From the NCBI RefSeq assembly GCF_011683915.1, contig NZ_JAAQPH010000022.1:1-64000 (forward strand): a stretch of DNA of 64,000 nt, read 5' to 3'. This document shows positions 1 to 8,838 of this stretch, in pieces; positions within the stretch are counted from its first letter, which is position 1, and each line of letters opens with the position of its first letter. Under the pieces are notes generated by a model. The model had not been told where the DNA came from. It did no database searches and saw only the letters and a list, made by a program, of their open reading frames with translations. A program made the translations under genes and the position numbers. Source of the stretch: Pelagibius litoralis. Its GTDB lineage: Bacteria; Pseudomonadota; Alphaproteobacteria; Kiloniellales; Kiloniellaceae.

Positions 1-127
1 ACATACGAAAATAGTGCTCCGCTCTCCCGATCCTCGCCCCGCATCGCGCCCTCCATGATCGCAAACCAAACGCCATAGAGAATCACGACCAAAAGACTTC
101 GGCGAGCCCTTTTTCAGCAGCCTGCTA

Positions 128-264
128 GATCGGATCATGTTTTGACGGAACCACTTCGTGGTTGCGCCAAAACATGTGAATCCGATCGCCATCAAACAGT
201 TAGAGCAGATTCACCCGGTCGATGGATCGCCTTCGGCGATTCCATCCGACAGAGATCTGCTCTA
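128..264. repeat. Two large nested palindromes at the 3' end of tamB
   Basis: The first palindrome has outer arms 128-135 and 180-187 (perfect complement, gatcggat), second arms 137-144 and 168-175 (atgttttg), and an inner arm aaccac 149-154 with gtggtt 158-163 around ttc. The second has perfect 10-base arms tagagcagat at 201-210 and 255-264, with an inner tcgcc-ttc-ggcga hairpin. The second right arm contains the tamB stop codon (262-264). They may act as transcription terminators or REP-like repeats; no T-run follows, so simple intrinsic termination is uncertain. Confidence 0.6.
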
Positions 265-3200
265 GTAGTCCCACTTGAAGCGCACACCGGATTTACTGGC
301 TCCGGAGCCGGTAACTTCGCTCTCCACCGTGATGTTGGGCGTCAGCTCGACCTCCACGCCGGCGGCGCTGGATTGCGATGACGCGCCCTGCTTGACGCCG
401 ACATAGACGCCATCGGTCAGGTACTTTCCGGCTTCAAGGGCAGGGCCGCCCCCGGCCGTTTCCACCCGCAGGACATCGACGCCGAGGGTGCGGCGGGCAA
501 AGCCAAGGATGTCTGTGCCCCCGCCGTTGCCCGTCAGGTCCCTTAACGCGATGGCAAGCTGGGCCGCCTCGGCAGCGGTCAGGCTGGCGGCTGACTTGTT
601 GAACAGAATGCGGGAAATGATTTCGTCGCGCGGCACCTCGGGGGAGGATGTCAGCGTCAGCTCCGGCTTGGTCAGGGGGCCGCTGAGCCGCGCGGTAACC
701 TCCAGTTCCTGGCCTTTGTGGACGGCGGTCACATCCAGGGTCGGCTCGCTGGACGTGGATTGCGGCAGAACCACTCTGCCGGCCTGCAGATCGAAAGCCT
801 TACCGATCACGTCGAGGCGGCCGCGAACGATCGACAGGTCGCCGGTGACAACGGGGTCGGCGGCGCTGCCCTGCACGGAAATGCGGCCGGCCCATTCTGA
901 GTCCAGCCCACGCCCGCGCACAAAAACCCGCCGTGGCATGTCGATGACGATGTCGAGAGCGGCATCGACTGCCGGCGCCGCATCTTCCTGCTCCGGGTTG
1001 GTCTGAACCACGCCGTCTTTTATCTCGATGACGTCGAGACTGACAACGTTGGGCGGCAGGTTGTTGAGCAGGCTGACTTCGACGGTCTCCGTCGTCAGCC
1101 GGGCGACCACACGGGGGGCCTCCACCGTGCCGTCGATTTCCACGCTGCCGCTGGCGACAGCGGTTACGTCATCGCGGCGTAGGGCATTCAGCTTCTCAAG
1201 CTGGACCGCAATCTCGAAGGGGAATTGCTGGGCGGGATCGATAGCCAGCCGGCCCTTGCCGGTTACCTGACCACCGGCCCCGTCATTGGCGGTGAGGCTC
1301 GCGAGCGTCATCCGGTCGTCGGCGACCTCGGCGCGCAGAGTGATGTCATTCAGAATTGTCCCGGTTTCCACGTTTTCATAGCGTCCCTGGTCCAGCATGA
1401 CGGTACCGTTCACCGTCGGTGCGCCCGCTGTGCCACTGACCTTCAGGGCCATGGCAGCCTCGCCCTTCAGCCGATGCTGTGGCAGGGGCACGAAAAGAAG
1501 CAGCGCGGTGATATCGCCGGACCATTCAATCTGACCGGAAAGCGGCGCCTGGGGCGGAACCTCGATGGCGCCTTCGGCGCTCAGGTTGAGCGGCGCATCG
1601 GCGCTGAAGCCAGCGGCAGCGACATCGGCCCCGCCAAGCTGCCCGTCCAGCTTCACACGCCCGCCGCGCCAGTCAGCCTTTGCCGTCAGGTCGAGCGTGG
1701 GAATGTCCGTGCTGCCGCGCGGATGCAGTTCCCTGGCGCTCAGGCTGGCCGTGCCGGTCGGATCGTCGAGAGGGCCCTGCAGGTTGACCTCGGCAGTGAC
1801 CAGGCCGTCGACGCCGGACTCCCAGAAGGCATCGACGCGTCGCAGCGGCAGTGCATCCAGCCTCGCCGCCAGGGCGATGTCACGATCCCCCAACCGGACC
1901 TCTGCGGTCAGCCGGGTCTTGCCGGAGGTGATGTCGAGACCGGTCAGCCGCGTCTCGGTCGGTGCCAGGGTGAGGGTGGCCGTATCGCGCAGGGTGAGCG
2001 CTTCGCCGAACAGCCGGCCTGCCGCCTGGTTGAGCGCCAGGGTCACTGTGCCGGCCTGCTGCGCTACGCGGCCCGCGGCGGAGAGTTCGAAGGGCTCGAT
2101 CCAGTCACCGGCGCCGGAGAGTCTGAATTCAAGGTCGCTGATTGTGCCCTTGCCGTCGAGGTCGACACGCCGGGCATCGAGACCCTGCCAGCGCAGAGTA
2201 TCGGCTGTGATCGCGAAACCTGCCGGCTGCGCCAAGGCCAGGTCCTGGGCCTGCAGCTTGAAAGTGAGGCTTTCGGCACTGACTGCTGCAGCATCTTCCC
2301 CCGGCTGCAGCGTAACCCCGGAAAGCGCGGCGCTCACCATCACCGGCGCGGCTTCACCGCTGCGGTTCAGTCTGACATCCAGTTTTCCCCGGCCGCCGCC
2401 CGAAAGCTCGGCCAGGCTGAGCCAGGGGCCAAGGTCGTCAAACATGACCTGCAGTGCCGCGACCGGATCGCCGCCATCAAGCGGCACGACAAGTTCACCG
2501 TTTATGGCGGTCTCCGGCAGGGTGGCCGCCAAGTTGGCCAGGGTCAGGCTGTCATCGCGCAGCCGCAGTTCGCTGCGCCCTTCAAGCGGACCCAGGGGGC
2601 TCGTCAGGGCCAGGGTCACCGGCCCGTCAATTTCCGCACCGGCGATACGCAGCCGGTAGGTCGCGGCCAACTGCCTCAATGTCTGCCCTTCGACCGTCAG
2701 CCCCTCGAGCTGCGCCTCGCCACTGACATCAAGTGTATCGAAAGGTCCTGCCGCTTGCCCTTCGACCGTCGCCACGCCGGCGGTGTCGATGCCCAGCGCT
2801 TCTGCGAGCACAGCCGCATCGGGCAGACGAAGACTGTAGCGGGCGTCGCGGAGTTCCGCGTCGGCTGTGATCGCCAAGCTGGCTGTGACGTCGGCGGCGT
2901 TCGACCGTCCGGTCACCTCCTCAATGCGCAGGCTGCTGCCGTCGAACGTCAAGCGGGTCGTCAGGCCCATGCCCCTGCCGGCGGCGGCGGCGATCAAGGC
3001 TATGTCGCTGGATGGCCGATCCCAGCGGCCCCGCAGCTCGGCGGCAAGACGATTGCCGAAGTCCTCTACCGTCAGCGGCCCGGCAAGGCGCGCGGCGCCG
3101 CCAAGTGAGATACTGGTCAGCGGTTGCAGAGCGGCCAACTCGGTCACTTCAACGGCAACTTCGAGCGTCGCCGTCCCCGCCTCGGCGCTGGCCTGCCCGC

Positions 3201-4653
3201 TGCCCGAAACCGTTGCTGCCTCGGTCGTGGCTTCCAGTCTGTCGATGTCGAGAGACAGGCTGCCGGTATCGACTTGCGCATCCAAAACCCAGGTGAGCCG
3301 GGGGCCGAGCAGCTGGTTGACGGCGTCCTGGCCGGGCAGGCGCAGCGCCTCCAGCTGTCCTTGCAGTGCCAGTGCAACGACTGGAACCTCGTTGAGGAAA
3401 TCGCTCTCCGCCGTCAGCCGGCCGCTTGCCTCTGCGGTGCCGGCTTCGAAATCGGGGTTACCGATGCCACCGGTCTGCAGCTTGATTTCCGCTTGCGGCC
3501 GGTTGAGCGTGCCGCTCAGCAGAATGTCGGCGGACAACTGGTCGAGGCGGTCCAGGCCCAGCAGCGTGGCAAGCGCCATGCTTTCGCCGGCTTCAACTTT
3601 CAGGGCCAGGTCGAGGATGTCCGATGCCATGTCTATCTTGCCATCAGTCGACAGGCGGAAGGTATCGTTCGTCACCGCCAGGCGGTCGAGTTGCAGGCGC
3701 CGGGCTTCCTGCCAGCTGCCGTCGAAGATAATTTCGCTGCGTCCGGTGATCAGGTCCAGGGCGGCGGTCTGCTGCACCGGCTGGACCTCGCTGTGCCCTT
3801 TCAGCAGAAAGCCGAGGTCGCCGTTATCGGTTCGCCGCAGCGCGATATCGGCCTGCGCCTGCACGACCTTGCCGAGGGAAAAGGCGAAGTCGCCGTCCCA
3901 GGCGGTGAGGGGGCCGCTGCCGGCCAGCGTCAGTTCGGTGCCGGGCAGGTCCGGCGTGCCCAGCAGGCTGGGGAGGATGCCGCCGGGAGCCTCTGCAGCA
4001 TCGACTTCAGCGGTCAGGGAATCATTCTTGGGATCGTAGCGTAGATCTGCCCGCACCCGCATCTCCGGCCCATCGAGGCGGCGCAGGTCGAGCGCCGCAG
4101 AGAGCGGGCCGCTGTCTGCGCCCTGGGCCTCGCCGGTCAGGGTGAAGCTTGCGGTCTGCCCCAGAACCGACGGGCCGAGAGAAATCTTGTCGGCGGCGAG
4201 TCGTCCAATCCTGACGTTCAGCGGAAAATCCACCAGATCGCGGAGATCGCCGGTCCCCGTGCTGTCATCGGGAATCCCCTCCGGCCTGACCGGCGGGCGG
4301 GGGATGTCGATGGCGGTCAACGACAAGGCCTCGACGTCCAGGGTTTGGCCCAACAGCCGCCAGGGCCGCCAGTCGATCTCCAGCATAGAGACGGTAAGCC
4401 AGGGGCCGGCCGCATCACTCAATACCAAATCGTGGGCGCTCAACGATCCCAGCAGATCGCCGTCAATCCGGCCGATCGAGACTTCTGTTTCGCCGGGGGT
4501 GCTGACGGCTGCTTCGATCTGGCGGACCAGCCAGTCACGCCCGCCGTCGCTTTGCAGCCAGCCGTAGCCCAGGCCAGCGCCGGCAGCGGTGAACAGCACC
4601 AGACCGCTGAACCCGATGGCCAGCCTTTTCAGCACCATTCTTGCCCTGTTCAT
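262..4653 (-). CDS. tamB: TamB-like translocation and assembly module protein
   Basis: This 1463-residue protein has one N-terminal membrane anchor (about residues 9-32), a very long repetitive beta-rich body, and a C-terminal TamB/DUF490 domain ending in the typical aromatic tail GVRFKWDY. TamB proteins are anchored in the inner membrane, span the periplasm and work with the Omp85 protein TamA in outer-membrane protein insertion or envelope lipid transport. The ATG lies one base after the tamA stop, so the two genes are translationally coupled in the order tamA-tamB. Length and layout match the family. Many long open frames on the opposite strand here are shadows of its biased codon use. Confidence 0.93.
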   Translation of the reverse strand: MNRARMVLKRLAIGFSGLVLFTAAGAGLGYGWLQSDGGRDWLVRQIEAAVSTPGETEVSIGRIDGDLLGSLSAHDLVLSDAAGPWLTVSMLEIDWRPWRLLGQTLDVEALSLTAIDIPRPPVRPEGIPDDSTGTGDLRDLVDFPLNVRIGRLAADKISLGPSVLGQTASFTLTGEAQGADSGPLSAALDLRRLDGPEMRVRADLRYDPKNDSLTAEVDAAEAPGGILPSLLGTPDLPGTELTLAGSGPLTAWDGDFAFSLGKVVQAQADIALRRTDNGDLGFLLKGHSEVQPVQQTAALDLITGRSEIIFDGSWQEARRLQLDRLAVTNDTFRLSTDGKIDMASDILDLALKVEAGESMALATLLGLDRLDQLSADILLSGTLNRPQAEIKLQTGGIGNPDFEAGTAEASGRLTAESDFLNEVPVVALALQGQLEALRLPGQDAVNQLLGPRLTWVLDAQVDTGSLSLDIDRLEATTEAATVSGSGQASAEAGTATLEVAVEVTELAALQPLTSISLGGAARLAGPLTVEDFGNRLAAELRGRWDRPSSDIALIAAAAGRGMGLTTRLTFDGSSLRIEEVTGRSNAADVTASLAITADAELRDARYSLRLPDAAVLAEALGIDTAGVATVEGQAAGPFDTLDVSGEAQLEGLTVEGQTLRQLAATYRLRIAGAEIDGPVTLALTSPLGPLEGRSELRLRDDSLTLANLAATLPETAINGELVVPLDGGDPVAALQVMFDDLGPWLSLAELSGGGRGKLDVRLNRSGEAAPVMVSAALSGVTLQPGEDAAAVSAESLTFKLQAQDLALAQPAGFAITADTLRWQGLDARRVDLDGKGTISDLEFRLSGAGDWIEPFELSAAGRVAQQAGTVTLALNQAAGRLFGEALTLRDTATLTLAPTETRLTGLDITSGKTRLTAEVRLGDRDIALAARLDALPLRRVDAFWESGVDGLVTAEVNLQGPLDDPTGTASLSARELHPRGSTDIPTLDLTAKADWRGGRVKLDGQLGGADVAAAGFSADAPLNLSAEGAIEVPPQAPLSGQIEWSGDITALLLFVPLPQHRLKGEAAMALKVSGTAGAPTVNGTVMLDQGRYENVETGTILNDITLRAEVADDRMTLASLTANDGAGGQVTGKGRLAIDPAQQFPFEIAVQLEKLNALRRDDVTAVASGSVEIDGTVEAPRVVARLTTETVEVSLLNNLPPNVVSLDVIEIKDGVVQTNPEQEDAAPAVDAALDIVIDMPRRVFVRGRGLDSEWAGRISVQGSAADPVVTGDLSIVRGRLDVIGKAFDLQAGRVVLPQSTSSEPTLDVTAVHKGQELEVTARLSGPLTKPELTLTSSPEVPRDEIISRILFNKSAASLTAAEAAQLAIALRDLTGNGGGTDILGFARRTLGVDVLRVETAGGGPALEAGKYLTDGVYVGVKQGASSQSSAAGVEVELTPNITVESEVTGSGASKSGVRFKWDY

Positions 4654-4654
4654 C

Positions 4655-6544
4655 TCAGAAGGCCTGTCCGAAACTTACGTAGAACTGGAATGCGTCATCG
4701 ACGTCGTCGCGCCGGTTGAGGGGAAAGGCGACGTCCAGGCGGACCGGACCGAAGCCGGTAAAGTACCTGAGACCCAGGCCCGCTGCCCAGCGCAGCGGGT
4801 CATCACCGTTGAACCAGGGGTCATCATAGACCGTACCGCCATCGATGAAAGGCACCACGCCGATCTCATCGGTCACCCGAACCCGAATTTCGGCGCCCAA
4901 TTCGACGAGGGAAGAGCCGCCGAAGGGATCGTCGTCATCGTCAAGCGGGCCCACAAGTTGGTACTCGTAGCCGCGGATCGATCCGCCGCCACCGGCATAG
5001 AACCGCCGATTCGCCGGCAGGACCTCGGTTTCCTCCCCGACGATCGAGCCGACCCTTGCTCGGCCGGCCAGCACGAAACGCTCCGCTTCGTCGATCGCAT
5101 AGTACGCCGAGCCGCCGACCACGGCCGTAAGAAAGAGCAGGGATTCGTCGCCAACGCCGGTCGTGGGGGTGAGGGAGAACAGCAAGCGAGTTCCACTGGC
5201 GGGGTCGAGAGGGTCGTCGGTGGTGTCCCGGGCGGCGGTCAGGGGCAGGCCGAAAAGCGTGAACTGGCGCTCGCCGGTCTGTCCGTTAGCATTCTCGTCG
5301 ACGATCTCATAGCCGGCCGAAACACCCGCCGAAACACGCCAGTTTTCCAGCACCGAGCGCTCCAGCGCGACCAGTCCTTCGATCGATTGGCGCTCGAAGG
5401 CGTCATTGTCCTGGAAACCGCCGGTGAGGTCTGCCAGCAGCGCCTGATCGGGCCTGAGAAAGGCAGGCTTGCGAAAATCAATCCTGCCGGTTTGTTCGAT
5501 AAGGGAACCGGTGCCGCTGACGCGCAGCCTTTCGTTCTCCCCAAAGAAGTTGCGGTGTTCCCAGAAAACCTCGCCGCCCGCCCCGATATCCGACGAGATC
5601 GAAGCCCCGATGCCGATGGAGCGGTGTTCGCGTTCGACAAGAGTGACCGTCACCGGCAGCGAGCCATCGGCCTTGGGCGCCGTGTCCGTTTCGGCGTTGA
5701 CCGTTGAAAAGAGGCCGGTTTCCGAGATCTTTCTTTGCATCTGACGGACAATCCTGCGGTCGTAGAGGGTGCCTTCCGGCCACTCGGCGATGCGCTGCAG
5801 GTAATCTGCTCGGACCTGCTCCTGCCCCTCGAAGGAAAGCGGCCCGAAGGTAGCCCTGGGGCCCGCAGCGACGGCGAGCCGCACGGTCATCTCCATCTTC
5901 TCGTTATCGACGAAGGTCTTTCGCTCGGCCACGTGGGCGAAGGGGTGGCCCCGTTCCAGCAGCAGGTTAACCAGGTTCTGCTCGGCGGCCACAATGGCCG
6001 GGGCCCGCGCCGGCATGCCGATCCGGATATCGATGTCGCCAAGCATCGGCTGCACGTCCTCTGGCGGCGGGGTGTTTTCCACGTAGCTGATTTCATAGGA
6101 TCTGAGGCTGTAGCGCGGACCCGTCAGGATGATCAGGTCAACGACTGCCGGCTGGGCCTGGGTATCGATGTCGAGGTCGATCTGTGAAGCATAAAATCCT
6201 TCCGAGCGCAGGGCGGCCTGCAGCCGCTCGACATCCGCCTTGGCGCGTCGACGCAGACCGATGGTTGTCGCCGGAGGGTTGTCGGTCAGGCTGATCAGTT
6301 GGGAAGAAGCCTCCAGGATCGACTGTAGATCGCCGTCTTCGATTCCGGTCAACTTGACCGTGTAGTCAACAGCTGCTTCTTCGGCCCCCGCCGCTGCCGG
6401 GGCGTCCGGTTCATTGAAGAACTCCGGTGCCTGCTGTGCCGCCGCCGGACCCGCAAAGCCGGTAAGCTTGGCGCAGAGGAGGGCGGCAAGCGCGGCCGTT
6501 TGCAGGCTGCGGAGCCGATTCCGCGCCGTTATTTGTCGTCCCAA
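4655..6544 (-). CDS. tamA: TamA-like Omp85 outer-membrane protein
   Basis: The predicted protein has a signal peptide (a hydrophobic run ending GFAGPAAA), about three periplasmic POTRA domains, then a C-terminal 16-stranded Omp85/D15 barrel. Barrel motifs include a GGxGSIRGY-type segment and a closing aromatic-rich end (FYVSFGQAF). TamA is the outer-membrane half of the TAM complex with TamB, whose gene follows after one base. The start is uncertain. The frame opens at a TTG at 6658, but that adds about 38 residues before the signal peptide. I prefer the TTG at 6544, which puts basic residues directly before the hydrophobic stretch. No ATG is available near either site. Confidence 0.88.
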   Translation of the reverse strand: MGRQITARNRLRSLQTAALAALLCAKLTGFAGPAAAQQAPEFFNEPDAPAAAGAEEAAVDYTVKLTGIEDGDLQSILEASSQLISLTDNPPATTIGLRRRAKADVERLQAALRSEGFYASQIDLDIDTQAQPAVVDLIILTGPRYSLRSYEISYVENTPPPEDVQPMLGDIDIRIGMPARAPAIVAAEQNLVNLLLERGHPFAHVAERKTFVDNEKMEMTVRLAVAAGPRATFGPLSFEGQEQVRADYLQRIAEWPEGTLYDRRIVRQMQRKISETGLFSTVNAETDTAPKADGSLPVTVTLVEREHRSIGIGASISSDIGAGGEVFWEHRNFFGENERLRVSGTGSLIEQTGRIDFRKPAFLRPDQALLADLTGGFQDNDAFERQSIEGLVALERSVLENWRVSAGVSAGYEIVDENANGQTGERQFTLFGLPLTAARDTTDDPLDPASGTRLLFSLTPTTGVGDESLLFLTAVVGGSAYYAIDEAERFVLAGRARVGSIVGEETEVLPANRRFYAGGGGSIRGYEYQLVGPLDDDDDPFGGSSLVELGAEIRVRVTDEIGVVPFIDGGTVYDDPWFNGDDPLRWAAGLGLRYFTGFGPVRLDVAFPLNRRDDVDDAFQFYVSFGQAF

Positions 6545-6658
6545 GGCTATTGATTCTATCCCTTCGCCCGAACCACTGTTGCTTTGGCTGACATCTGCCC
6601 GATCTCTGGTCCAGCCGAGAAGCTGAAATCTAGCTGCTTTTGGGCCGTTTCTCCCCAA

Positions 6659-7306
6659 AATAGTTGCGCTTCCGGGTAATTTTCCCGGCCCGCCCAGGCA
6701 TTAGATCCGCCGGCGCGACGCAACCAATCGATTCCTTCGCTGGATCAACATCTGCGCAGGTGAAGAGTTCCAGTCACTGCAGCGGGACTGTGACTGACGC
6801 GCGAGACTCAGCCTTTCGATAAGGGCCATGCCATGCAAGCGCGCCGTCCTGTCGTCCAGACCGGGGCGCTTTCACTATAGACCCCTAGGTGGTGCCCCGT
6901 CCGGCCGATCAAAGGATAGTAAAGGCTGAGCACGCAACGCCAGGCTTGGATTCCACGATTTGCCGATGTCTCCCCGATACGATGTCGGCAGGATCGTCGG
7001 TCGCGGTTACTCCCGGGGTGCGGTGGGCTCGAGCAAGTCGTTCTCGCCCAATGACGCTCGTTCTGCCTCAACTTTTTCTGCAATTGATGATTCCCTGAAT
7101 GCGTCACCGACTTCGGGGCTCTCGGCTGTGGTCGCCGCCGGTTCAGGCTTGTGGTACAGGGGTGCTTTGGATCGATCAGCAAGGGTTGCGATTGGCCCAG
7201 GCGTGTCTATGCGAATGCGATAGATCGGTTCCGGCAGCATCGCGCCGGCGGGCATTGACACGTTAAGTCGGAGGGCGAGGCGGGCTGAGGTCGCTACGGT
7301 CTCCGG
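6659..7306. other. Intergenic stretch without a confident gene
   Basis: I see no recognisable gene here. An 84-residue minus-strand frame (7007-7261, acidic and Pro/Ala rich after an RIRIDTPGP segment) and a 124-residue minus-strand frame (6808-7182) overlap each other and match no family I know. The stretch directly upstream of tamA probably holds its promoter. The right end meets the IS6 relic, so some of this may be IS flank. Confidence 0.4.
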
Positions 7307-7797
7307 GTGACCCCGATTCTCTTCAAGCGTCGTCGTTTTTCACCGGTGATCATTCAATACGCAGTCTGGCTCTACACCCGGTTTACCCTGTCGTTTCGTA
7401 ATGTCGTGGATCTGCTGGCCGAACGTGGCATCGATGTATCCAACGAAACGGTGCGGCGCTGGTTCCTGAAATTCGGGCGGCTGGTCGCCGTCAACCTTCG
7501 CCGCAGTCGTCCGCGCGTTAGAGCACATTGGCATATCGATGAGATCGTCATCAAATCCGCGGCCGGAGACATTGGCTGTGGCGCGCGGTCGACGACGAAG
7601 GCGAGGTGCTGGACTTTCTGATGCAGCCACAGCGCTGCGCCAAATCGGCGAGACGATTGCTCCGGAACTTGCTGAAGAAGCAGGACTTCGCGCCGAAGCG
7701 GATCACCACGGACAAGCTAAAATCCTACGCCGTTGCTATTCGCAAAGCGGCTCCTTGCAGATGGTATCGGCAATCTGTTGATGTCTTGGGGGACTGA
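7307..7797 (+). pseudogene. IS6-family transposase relic, frameshifted and 3'-truncated
   Basis: The first frame (7307-7621) encodes the N-terminal helix-turn-helix region of an IS6-family transposase (FSPVIIQYAVWLYTRFTLSF, then RGIDVSNETVRRWF) and the first catalytic Asp in HWHIDEIV. A frameshift near 7575-7605 moves the match to a second frame (7606-7797: LDFLMQPQRCAKSARRLL, then TTDKLKSY with the second Asp). The end with the catalytic Glu and the NRAENSH motif is missing, so it cannot transpose. It belongs to a different IS6 subgroup from the three relics at 26.2, 35.1 and 43.1 kb. Confidence 0.85.
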
Positions 7798-7826
7798 ATT
7801 TGGATGATTTTTTTGGATACCTGCCG

Positions 7827-7869
7827 ATCATCAGACTGGTATTATAAGCGAGTGTCGGCCTCTGTGGTT
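7827..7869. repeat. Diverged third copy of a dispersed repeat
   Basis: These 43 bases align without gaps to 20628-20670 with 32 identical positions by my count. The same repeat occurs as two closer copies at 20647-20724 and 36296-36373. As at those sites, sequence resembling the 3' end of tRNA-fMet follows downstream. Confidence 0.5.
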
Positions 7870-7916
7870 ACTGGTGACAGATCTTGAAGCCATGCCCTCC
7901 TGTGGGTAGGTGCCCC

Positions 7917-8041
7917 CTCATAACTTGAAGGCTGAGGGCGTCAAGGAAACGCTCCGGGGGAGCGTTTCTAGACCGAAGGGCGAGCACCGGCGAACAGCCG
8001 GAGCGCAGTCTGCGTAGGTTCAAATCCTATCCCCGCATCCA
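7917..8041 (+). pseudogene. tRNA-fMet remnant split by a structured insertion
   Basis: Bases 7917-7931 (ctcataacttgaagg) match the initiator tRNA anticodon loop and 3' stem, including CAT. Bases 8012-8041 match its T arm and acceptor end (gtagg-ttcaaat-cctat, then ccccgca and tcca). In a normal initiator tRNA these parts lie a few bases apart; here about 80 bases intervene. The insert contains a perfect 10-bp hairpin (arms 7946-7955 and 7959-7968) and a second one (7987-7991 with 7997-8001). The D arm and 5' acceptor are not recognisable, so the tRNA is not functional. Confidence 0.6.
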
Positions 8042-8838
8042 ACCCGAAAAAGTGGTGCCAGAATTCACGAGACTGTGCTCAACATCGTGATCGTCGTGGT
8101 CTACGACAAAAGTCCATAGACCTCTAGAGTCTTATCTATACCAATGACTAATCCAAATATAGGTGAGGCAATCTACAGCTTGCGGCGTGTTATAGGTTCA
8201 AATCGGAGCCCGATTTGGCGGTTCTCCCGCCGGCATCCCTCGTACTCAACGACTCAGCCCCAATCAGAGTATCAGGGGATCAACAACCGTGGACCCTCGA
8301 CTTCGCTGGCACCTACGGTCAGATCTTCAACCGTAAGGTCGTCCTTGTCGAACTCGGCGTTCACAGCAACTTCTGAGCTTGCATCGACATCGGTCGAGGC
8401 GACAAAAGCGGACACGCGCCGGGTTGATGATTCGCCCTTGATGGGCGTCAATAACGGATGGCGGCGATGGCAATTCCAGCCATGATCAAAGAGCGGAGGA
8501 TCCACCAACTATGGTTCCAATAATCGACCTCTACCTTTGTCTGCCCAGCGACCGACAAGCAGATGTTTTCGAGTTCAAAGTAGTCACTCCTTTGATTGTC
8601 AGTTGCTCAATCAGCTCGCCCAATTCGCTATTGTCCTCCAAGTTCCACGGCGTTTGTATCGCGGTCCCCCGTCTCCAAATTGGATCGTTGGTCGTATCCA
8701 TTAGGCTCTCTAAAGATTGGCTTCCTCTGCCCAAATAGTTCTATATAACTTTTCAGAATACGATCGGCTGATTTACGACTTTGACATATAGCCTGATGGC
8801 TCCCTAGCTTTGTTGACCGTCAAAAGGAGAACAAAGCA

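Larger units (their letters stand above)
7798..8838. other. Debris region: repeat copy, tRNA-fMet remnant, no confident gene
   Basis: The stretch between the IS6 relic and the binding-protein gene looks less GC-rich than its surroundings. It holds a diverged copy of a dispersed repeat (7827-7869) and a broken tRNA-fMet (7917-8041). Two minus-strand frames, 8272-8508 (78 aa, acidic centre) and 8531-8734 (67 aa), are the best small-gene candidates, but neither resembles a family I recognise. The last part should carry the promoter of the 8839 gene, which has an AGGAG ribosome-binding site about eight bases before its ATG. Confidence 0.4.

Noticed and set aside
1225-3108. Long plus-strand open frame (627 aa) opposite tamB
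   Set aside because: It lies antisense to a protein with clear TamB ends and has no recognisable domain. Its length follows from GC-rich codon bias. The other plus-strand frames between 488 and 4719 are rejected for the same reason.
7946-7968. Perfect 10-bp hairpin as an intrinsic terminator
   Set aside because: No T-run follows the stem, and it lies within the tRNA relic insert rather than after a gene.
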